20,018 nucleotides of DNA from Pseudomonadota bacterium (lineage in GTDB: Bacteria; Pseudomonadota; Alphaproteobacteria; Rhodospirillales; Casp-alpha2), in assembly GCA_022563215.1 (NCBI GenBank), contig JADFNT010000002.1, positions 1-20,018 of the forward strand. The letters run 5' to 3'. Each line of letters begins with the position of its first letter. Positions within the stretch are counted from its first letter, which is position 1. Position numbers and translations under genes: made by a program. Below the pieces are notes generated by a model that saw only the letters and a list, made by a program, of their open reading frames with translations, was not told the DNA's origin and made no database searches. This document shows positions 15,710-20,018 of the stretch, one piece after another.

Positions 15710-18078
15710 TAACCGTCCTCGCCGGCGGGTCCGGCGGCCGGCAGCCGGCAGATGATGGTGGTGCCGCGCCCCGGCGGCGACTTCACGTCGACGGTGCCGC
15801 CGTGCAGTTGAATGAAATTGCGCACCATGCTGAGTCCCAGACCGGCGCCGCTTTTGTCGGTGCCCTGGGAGTCAACCGGGCCGGCGCCCTTTTCGAACGG
15901 CCGGAACACCCGTTCGCGGTCGGCCTGGGGAATACCGATGCCGGTATCGGCGACGGTGATCAGCAGGTCGTCGTCCTCGCGCCGGGCCTCCAGGCGCACG
16001 GTGCCGCGCGAAGGGGTAAACGTGATGCCGTTCGACAACAGGTTGAACACCACCTGCTTGAGGCGTTTTTCGTCGGCCGATATCCAGCCGATGTCGGGCG
16101 GGCAGTCGAATTCCAGCCTCATGTCCTTGGACCGGGCCCGTTCCTGAATCATGTTCAGGGCCGAAACCAGAAGCCCGTGCACGTCGACGGTGTCACGGTC
16201 GAGCTCCAGGCGCCCTGCCTCGATGGAGGCGAGGTCGAGAATATCGCCGACCACCGACATCAGGCCGCGGGTAGTGTCGAGGATGCCCTTGGCGTATTCG
16301 CTCTGGCGGCGGTTGAGTTCGCCGAAGTATTCCTGGCCCAGCATATCGGCGAAGCCGATGATGGTGTTCAGCGGTGTGCGCACCTCAAAGGACACGCTGG
16401 CGATGAATTCGGTCTTCAGCCGGTCTGCTTCGGCCAGCGCCTCGGCGCGCTGGCGCAAGGCCTGTTCGACCCGGGTCGAATCGGTGATGTCCATATAGCT
16501 CAGCAGCATGGCGCCGTCGGGCAGCGGCACGTTGGCGTATTCGACCACCGTGCCGTTGTCGAGTTCGAGCTTGCCGGTGGTGTTGTCGCGGCTCATTAGC
16601 CGGGCGACGACCTTCTCCTTGTGCACCCCCCAGCTCAGGTCGTCCCAGCCGCCTTCCACCGTGATCTTGGTGCGCGTGTGGTCAACGAAATCGGAAACGT
16701 GGTAGTCGCCGTTAAGCGTTTCTTCGTCAAAGCCCCACAGCCCCGCGAACACCGGGTTGGAAAGCTTCAGCCGGCCGTCGCTGCCGAACACGGCGATGCC
16801 TTCGTGCAGGTTGTCGAGCGACTCGCTCTGCACCGCGTTCAGGGACTTGTACGAACGCTCCAGGTCCAGGCGCTCGGAGACGTCATCGAACCGGAACACC
16901 AATCCGTCCTTGCCATTCCGGTTGACAAGGCTTCGGATCGCGCGCCCGTCGGGCAGGTGCAGGAGCTCTTGGCTTTCCTCGCCCAGGGTCTCGAACTGCT
17001 CAAGCTGGCGCATCTTGAATTGGCGGAAATCAGTGACTTCCGGCAGGCTCCGTTGTTCGCGCAGGCGTTCCAGCACCTCGCCGAGGCCGGGTCCGGTGTT
17101 CAGCCAGTCGGGGTCCAAGTCCCAAAGTTCGGCATAGGCGGCATTAAAATACCGGAGCTCGGCCCCGGCGTCGAAAATGGCGATCGCCGTCTCCAGGCTT
17201 TCCAGCACCGCGCCCTGGGCGGCGGTCAGCTTCTGGTATTGGCCTTCCTTTTCGATCCAATCCGAGCGGTCGACGGCGAAGCCGATAGTACCGCCGGTCG
17301 GGGTGCCCTCGCCGCCGCCCAACGTGCCAAGCGGCGTTTCCGTGACTTCCAGCAGGCGCTCCGAGCCGTTGCCGCCCAGGTGGCGGCGCTCGGTGACCGG
17401 CTGGCCCTGCCGGCGGGCCTGGTCGGCCATGGCGGAATCGGTGTCGGCGACTTCGCGTGCGGCTTGGTTGACGAAGGCCAGCGACAGTTTCGAATCGCGA
17501 AGCCACACCGGCAGCGGCATGGCGTCGAGGAGCGCCGTCAGGTGCCGGTCGTCGAGCCCCGACGTATTGACCGAGGCGATGCGGTGGTCAGCGCCGGTAC
17601 CCCCGGCGTCGGTAACGTCGCGCAGCCACACCATGTCGGCCAGGGTCTCGCCGGCGTCGGTTTCGGCGCGGGTGCCGATCGCCTGAAGGCGCCGCCGCCC
17701 GGCCGTCAACAAAAGGTCGAACGGCATTCCACCGGCCCGCAACAGCGAAACACCCTGTTCGAGGGCGCGCAGCGAATCGCCCTCGAAGCAGACGCGGATG
17801 TCCTCATAATGGGCCTGGGTGCCGGCATCCAAATCGAGCAGTACCGCGAGGCGCCGCGAGCACGTGAAGCCGCCGTTGACGTGATCCCACAGGAACAGTC
17901 CATCGGGCGCCGCCGACAGCATCTCGCGCGCCTTCACCGCGACCGCCTCCAGGCGTTGGCGCTCGGTCTCGGTATCGTCGAAGCGCTTTCGTTGCCGAAG
18001 GACGACAAGGGCGGCGATCAGCGCCACGATCAGGGCGCCGACCAGGAAAGCCTGCAGCGGGTTGATTTCCATCAGCAC
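15709..18078 (-). CDS. divL: DivL-like PAS-domain sensor pseudokinase (His to Phe at the phospho-acceptor position)
   Basis: The 789-residue protein has one N-terminal membrane helix (about 9-27), a cytoplasmic region with several PAS-like modules (about 55-150, 180-270, 290-400 and 415-535) and a C-terminal kinase core. The dimerisation helix reads FIASVSFEVRTPLNTIIGFADML; Phe564 occupies the position of the phosphorylated His in HELRTPLN. The ATPase domain looks complete: NLLSNGITFTP, DTGIGI (711-716), VFRPFEKG and GAGLGLSM. In Caulobacter the cell-cycle regulator DivL has Tyr at this position, a membrane anchor, PAS domains and nearly the same length, which is why I name divL. The longest frame starts at GTG 18078; ATG 18072 is equally plausible. 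It heads the operon with tsaE. Confidence 0.83.
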   Translation of the reverse strand: MLMEINPLQAFLVGALIVALIAALVVLRQRKRFDDTETERQRLEAVAVKAREMLSAAPDGLFLWDHVNGGFTCSRRLAVLLDLDAGTQAHYEDIRVCFEGDSLRALEQGVSLLRAGGMPFDLLLTAGRRRLQAIGTRAETDAGETLADMVWLRDVTDAGGTGADHRIASVNTSGLDDRHLTALLDAMPLPVWLRDSKLSLAFVNQAAREVADTDSAMADQARRQGQPVTERRHLGGNGSERLLEVTETPLGTLGGGEGTPTGGTIGFAVDRSDWIEKEGQYQKLTAAQGAVLESLETAIAIFDAGAELRYFNAAYAELWDLDPDWLNTGPGLGEVLERLREQRSLPEVTDFRQFKMRQLEQFETLGEESQELLHLPDGRAIRSLVNRNGKDGLVFRFDDVSERLDLERSYKSLNAVQSESLDNLHEGIAVFGSDGRLKLSNPVFAGLWGFDEETLNGDYHVSDFVDHTRTKITVEGGWDDLSWGVHKEKVVARLMSRDNTTGKLELDNGTVVEYANVPLPDGAMLLSYMDITDSTRVEQALRQRAEALAEADRLKTEFIASVSFEVRTPLNTIIGFADMLGQEYFGELNRRQSEYAKGILDTTRGLMSVVGDILDLASIEAGRLELDRDTVDVHGLLVSALNMIQERARSKDMRLEFDCPPDIGWISADEKRLKQVVFNLLSNGITFTPSRGTVRLEARREDDDLLITVADTGIGIPQADRERVFRPFEKGAGPVDSQGTDKSGAGLGLSMVRNFIQLHGGTVDVKSPPGRGTTIICRLPAAGPAGEDG
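15715..15720 (-). promoter_or_regulatory. Ribosome binding site supporting the GTG start of tsaE
   Basis: GAGGAC on the - strand lies inside the last codons of the upstream kinase gene, five bases before GTG 15709. It favours this start over the ATG six codons later and implies translational coupling. Confidence 0.6.
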
Positions 18079-18086
18079 GGCAACAG

Positions 18087-18114
18087 ATTAAACGCCCGCC
18101 CGGTGCGACGACAA
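18087..18114 (-). promoter_or_regulatory. Candidate promoter of the divL-led operon
   Basis: On the - strand TTGTCG (18109-18114) and TTTAAT (18087-18092) are 16 bases apart. Transcription would begin within a few bases of the GTG 18078 / ATG 18072 start, and no clear ribosome binding site precedes either codon. This would make the message leaderless or nearly so. The boxes are imperfect; treat as a hypothesis. Confidence 0.35.
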
Positions 18115-18137
18115 GGGATCAGGCAAAGGAAAGGCCG

Positions 18138-18153
18138 GTTTCGGCCCCGAAAC
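18138..18153. promoter_or_regulatory. Palindrome upstream of the divL-like gene
   Basis: GTTTCGG-CC-CCGAAAC is a perfect 7-bp inverted repeat with a 2-base centre. It lies about 60 bases upstream of the divL-like start, just behind the candidate promoter. The arrangement fits a dimeric regulator site. An overlapping short hairpin, GGCCG-GTTT-CGGCC (18133-18146), is an alternative reading of the same bases. Confidence 0.4.
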
Positions 18154-18254
18154 GGGCGCTTGTTGAAATATATGATTGGATTAGGTGATGGAGCGGGGGA
18201 TGTGCGGAAAAGGATCGCTTGGCGTTGGCGCAAAATCGGATTTTAAAACGACCC

Positions 18255-18282
18255 TGACATACAACGAAATGTAATGACATAC
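18255..18282 (+). repeat. Direct repeat TGACATAC spaced by two helical turns
   Basis: TGACATAC occurs at 18255-18262 and again at 18275-18282, exactly 20 bases apart start to start, in the A+T-rich gap between the divergent divL-like and pentapeptide-repeat genes. The spacing places both copies on the same face of the helix, as in tandem response-regulator sites. It lies 85-112 bases upstream of the pentapeptide gene. The binding protein is unknown. Confidence 0.5.
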
Positions 18283-18366
18283 GCCAGTCATCTCAGGTAG
18301 TTACCTTACCGCCTTTGGTGGAATCAGCGGACTTTTGGATCACACAGAAATCCATGGAGCACTGGA

Positions 18367-19146
18367 ATGAGAATATTGTTGGCTGGATTGTTTCTTTTCG
18401 TGGTGAGCTTTTCACCGGTTCACGCTTTCGAGGAAGAGGCCCTCAAGAACCTAAAATTATTGCGCAAGTGTGCTAAATGCGATCTCAGTGGCGTCGATCT
18501 GCATGGCCAAAACCTGAAGAAGGTGGACATCAACAAGGCGAACCTGAGCGGCGCCAATCTGGAAGGGGCAAACCTAACGGATGCTAATCTGCGCAAGACC
18601 GATTTCAGCGGCGCGAAGCTGAAAAAGGCGAAGCTGAGCATGTTGTTGTACAAGGCAAAATTCAGAAACGCCGATCTGTCGTACGCCGACATGTCGGGCG
18701 CCGATCTGAGGGCGGCGGACATGAGAGGGGCGAACCTGACGGCGGCGAAGCTGACGAATGCGAACCTGACAAGGGCGAAACTGAACGGCGCGACCCTGGA
18801 CAAGGCGGATATGGACCGCGCTCTTCTCGAACGGGCGGATTTCAGCGGTGCCAGCCTGAAAGGGGCGAACTTGAGTAATGTTAATCTCAGCCGGGGGAAC
18901 CTGAGCAAGGCGGACCTGAGCGGAGCCAACCTGACCCGGGCCTGGCTGAGACAGACGAACCTGAAAGACGCCAACCTGACGGGGGTCGACCTGACCAAGG
19001 CGGAGCTAGATGAGGTAGACCTAAACGGGACTAATCTGAGTGACGTTGATCTGACGAAGGCGATCCTGAAGAACGTGAAGATGGACGGCGCCATCCTGTG
19101 CCGCACGAAATTACCGCGGGGCGAGGACAATTCCGGCTGTAAATGA
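18367..19146 (+). CDS. Exported pentapeptide-repeat protein
   Basis: The 259-residue protein begins with a signal peptide: MR, a hydrophobic core LLAGLFLFVVSF, and a likely signal-peptidase site after VHA (residue 20). The mature part opens with LLRKCAKCDLSG, with Cys35 and Cys38 as a CxxC cap. From about residue 39 to 240 it is an almost unbroken run of A(D/N)LxX pentapeptides (ANLSG, ADLSG, ANLTN and so on), about forty repeats. This predicts a right-handed quadrilateral beta-helix of about ten turns in the periplasm. Two more cysteines lie in the short C-terminal tail (CRTKLPRGEDNSGC), so disulfide capping at both ends is possible. ATG 18367 has GGAG eight bases upstream. The function is unknown; a DNA-gyrase-mimic role is unlikely for an exported protein. 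Confidence 0.9.
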   Translation: MRILLAGLFLFVVSFSPVHAFEEEALKNLKLLRKCAKCDLSGVDLHGQNLKKVDINKANLSGANLEGANLTDANLRKTDFSGAKLKKAKLSMLLYKAKFRNADLSYADMSGADLRAADMRGANLTAAKLTNANLTRAKLNGATLDKADMDRALLERADFSGASLKGANLSNVNLSRGNLSKADLSGANLTRAWLRQTNLKDANLTGVDLTKAELDEVDLNGTNLSDVDLTKAILKNVKMDGAILCRTKLPRGEDNSGCK

Positions 19147-19170
19147 TGAACAGTTGTCCCGATGCCGGGT

Positions 19171-19198
19171 CACCGTCGCCAGTCGGCCCGCGACGGTG
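19171..19198. terminator. Strong hairpin after the pentapeptide gene, possible terminator
   Basis: CACCGTCGC (19171-19179) and GCGACGGTG (19190-19198) form a perfect 9-bp stem with a 10-base loop, 24 bases after the pentapeptide stop and between two convergent genes. No T-tract follows on either strand, so it may be an RNA 3'-end stabiliser or a Rho-assisted terminator rather than a classical intrinsic one. Confidence 0.45.
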
Positions 19199-19285
19199 CA
19201 TCACGTGGCGAACTTTATACCGGAAACCGCCAGAAACCGAACGATACCGGCGCCAGGGACTTTGACGACAGCCAAGCGGGACTGC

Positions 19286-19495
19286 TCAGTCGAGGACGAC
19301 CAGTTTTTCCGCCGAGGACTTGCCGTCTTCACGGGGCACGAGTTCGTATTCGACCTTTTGTCCTTCGTTGAGAGTTGTCAGTCCCGCCTGTTCGACGGCG
19401 GAAATATGGACGAAGGCGTCCTTGGAGCCGTCGCTCGGCTCGATGAATCCATATCCCTTAGTCGGATTGAACCATTTTACCGTTCCGGTGGTCAT
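19286..19495 (-). CDS. CspA-family cold-shock protein (RNA chaperone)
   Basis: The 69-residue protein is a single cold-shock domain that binds single-stranded RNA and DNA and melts RNA structure. It starts [21 protein letters not shown]1 is KGYGFI (13-18) and RNP2 is AFVHI (27-31), with the aromatic binding face Trp8, Tyr15, Phe17, Phe28 and His30. The open frame continues 11 codons further upstream, but ATG 19493-19495 gives the standard family N-terminus and has AAGGA about ten bases before it. It is convergent with the pentapeptide gene. Family members are often cold- or growth-phase-induced through a long leader; I could not fix its promoter. Confidence 0.96.
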   Translation of the reverse strand: MTTGTVKWFNPTKGYGFIEPSDGSKDAFVHISAVEQAGLTTLNEGQKVEYELVPREDGKSSAEKLVVLD

Positions 19496-19766
19496 GTCAC
19501 ATCTTGTCCTTTCACAATATCGGGTCAAAGTATCGAGTTAGCGCCTGCCGCTTCCACCGACGTCGTGGTGTCGTAGGATTCACTATTTCTCGGGGGTGCC
19601 CGGCCGAAGAGCAAAAGCATCTAAGCGGGCACACCGGGATAATGTGTAACCGACGCCCCCAATGTGAGCAATCCGGGTTTCTTGTGCAAGTAGATTCAAC
19701 GCCCCGCCCGGCGGTCTTCGTGTTGCCGGCGCTTTTGACCGGCACGCCGCGAAGTCGTCTCTCGGC
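19496..19766. other. Intergenic stretch upstream of the cold-shock gene, no gene recognised
   Basis: No open frame here has recognisable protein sequence or a convincing ribosome binding site; the short frames of 60-90 codons look random. The - strand side should contain the cold-shock promoter and leader. A possible -35-like TTGCAC with a weak CACATT 17 bases later exists on the - strand, but is not convincing. I see no tRNA, CRISPR repeat or transposon end. Confidence 0.5.
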
Positions 19767-19795
19767 TTGACGGAACCTCTAAAATGTTCTATATT
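19767..19795 (+). promoter_or_regulatory. Near-consensus sigma70-type promoter of a probable rRNA operon
   Basis: TTGACG (19767-19772) and TATATT (19790-19795) are exactly 17 bases apart, each differing from consensus at one position. This is the best promoter match in the window. Transcription should begin near 19802, directly in front of the hairpin and boxA sequence. Confidence 0.7.
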
Positions 19796-19805
19796 TGTTC
19801 TTTAC

Positions 19806-19837
19806 CCTTCGGCGCTGCCGGAGGCCGCTCTTTGACA
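19806..19837 (+). promoter_or_regulatory. boxB-like hairpin and boxA antitermination site (rrn leader type)
   Basis: CCTTCGGC and GCCGGAGG (19806-19824) form an 8-bp stem including one G-U pair, with loop GCT. Three bases later is GCTCTTTGACA (19827-19837), which matches boxA (TGCTCTTTAACA in enterobacterial rrn leaders, with GACA common in alphaproteobacteria). The order promoter-boxB-boxA is that of rRNA operon leaders, where NusB/NusE bind boxA RNA and make transcription resistant to Rho. boxA also occurs before some CRISPR arrays, but no repeats are visible here. Confidence 0.65.
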
Positions 19838-19863
19838 TGGTGAATAGGAAGAACTGATCGCGG

Positions 19864-19943
19864 CAGGGATTTTCCGCGCCTGGTTTTTTGTTTCCCTGTC
19901 AGGCCCCCCGATAGTCCGGGACCTATGTTTTTGTTTTCGGGGG
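19864..19943 (+). other. Structured leader RNA with two long-range stems
   Basis: Downstream of boxA the + strand can form CAGGGA (19864-19869) with TCCCTG (19893-19898), and CCCCCGA (19905-19911) with TCGGGGG (19937-19943), with loops of 23 and 25 bases. T-rich stretches occur inside the loops, not after the stems, so these do not look like terminators. They fit a folded pre-rRNA leader, but other structured RNAs are possible. No open frame covers the region. Confidence 0.4.
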
Positions 19944-19967
19944 ACACCTCCGGCCTCACGGCCCCTT

Positions 19968-19998
19968 CCTTCGCCCGCCGAAGCGGGCTTCGCGAAGG
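19968..19998. repeat. Compact palindromic element, REP-like
   Basis: GCCCGC-CGAA-GCGGGC (19973-19988) is a perfect 6-bp stem with a tetraloop. It is followed by the 10-bp palindrome CTTCGCGAAG (19988-19997), and the flanks CCTTCGC (19968-19974) and GCGAAGG (19992-19998) are complementary too. Elements built from CTTCG/CGAAG and GCCCGC are commonly dispersed in alphaproteobacterial genomes. It occurs once in this window, so repetition is not shown here. Confidence 0.5.
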
Positions 19999-20018
19999 CG
20001 GGTCCCCCGGGGCCGCTT

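Noticed and set aside
16621..18246. 541-codon open frame on the + strand opposite the divL-like gene
   Set aside because: Its composition is a shadow of the PAS-kinase gene (Gln/Val/Ala-rich, no domain). The - strand protein shows all kinase boxes.
18420..19130. 236-codon - strand frame opposite the pentapeptide gene, itself repetitive
   Set aside because: The repetitive look comes from reverse-complementing the pentapeptide codons. The signal peptide, ribosome binding site and A(D/N)LxX pattern are all on the + strand.
18367..19146. Pentapeptide gene as a Qnr-like quinolone resistance determinant
   Set aside because: The clear signal peptide and CxxC cap place it outside the cytoplasm, and it lacks the Qnr arrangement; only the repeat fold is shared.
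19496..20018. CRISPR array or leader
   Set aside because: boxA can precede CRISPR arrays, but no regularly spaced direct repeats are present before the window ends.

Overview
The window is G+C-rich, gene-dense DNA from an alphaproteobacterium. A Rhodospirillales-type lineage is my best guess. The evidence is the gene order trpF-trpB-trpA-accD-folC, AddA and AddB of the alphaproteobacterial type, AmgK/MurU cell-wall recycling genes, and a DivL-like pseudokinase whose phospho-acceptor histidine is replaced. No phage, insertion sequence, CRISPR array, tRNA or rRNA body is visible.

Left part, + strand (1-5367): the 3' end of trpF, then trpB and trpA (ATGA overlap), accD (GTG start directly after the trpA stop) and folC, followed by a metallo-beta-lactamase-fold hydrolase related to glyoxalase II. 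These genes cover the last steps of tryptophan synthesis, the first step of fatty acid synthesis, and folate synthesis. A small metal-homeostasis cassette follows (5426-6433): an AT-rich promoter/operator, an ArsR/SmtB-family sensor with a complete alpha5-type metal site, and a short cation-diffusion-facilitator exporter with an unusual Asp/Asp/Cys/Asp site and no cytoplasmic domain.

Middle part, - strand (18078 down to 6503): a compact operon divL-like - tsaE - amgK - murU - addB - addA, with overlaps or gaps of at most 11 bases, then an intrinsic terminator and trxA. It joins cell-cycle signalling, tRNA t6A modification, peptidoglycan sugar recycling and double-strand-break repair. trxA converges on the metal-efflux gene across a shared GC hairpin.

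Right part (18079-20018): a regulatory gap with a palindrome and a spaced direct repeat, an exported pentapeptide-repeat protein (+), a CspA-family cold-shock protein (-), and a non-coding stretch. That stretch holds a near-consensus promoter, a boxB-like hairpin and a boxA sequence (GCTCTTTGACA), which look like the leader of a ribosomal RNA operon whose 16S gene would lie just beyond the window.

The strongest items for follow-up are the Phe-for-His/Tyr pseudokinase, the ArsR/CDF cassette with its atypical transport site, the divergent GloB-like enzyme and the putative rrn leader. Most of the rest is ordinary alphaproteobacterial core genome.
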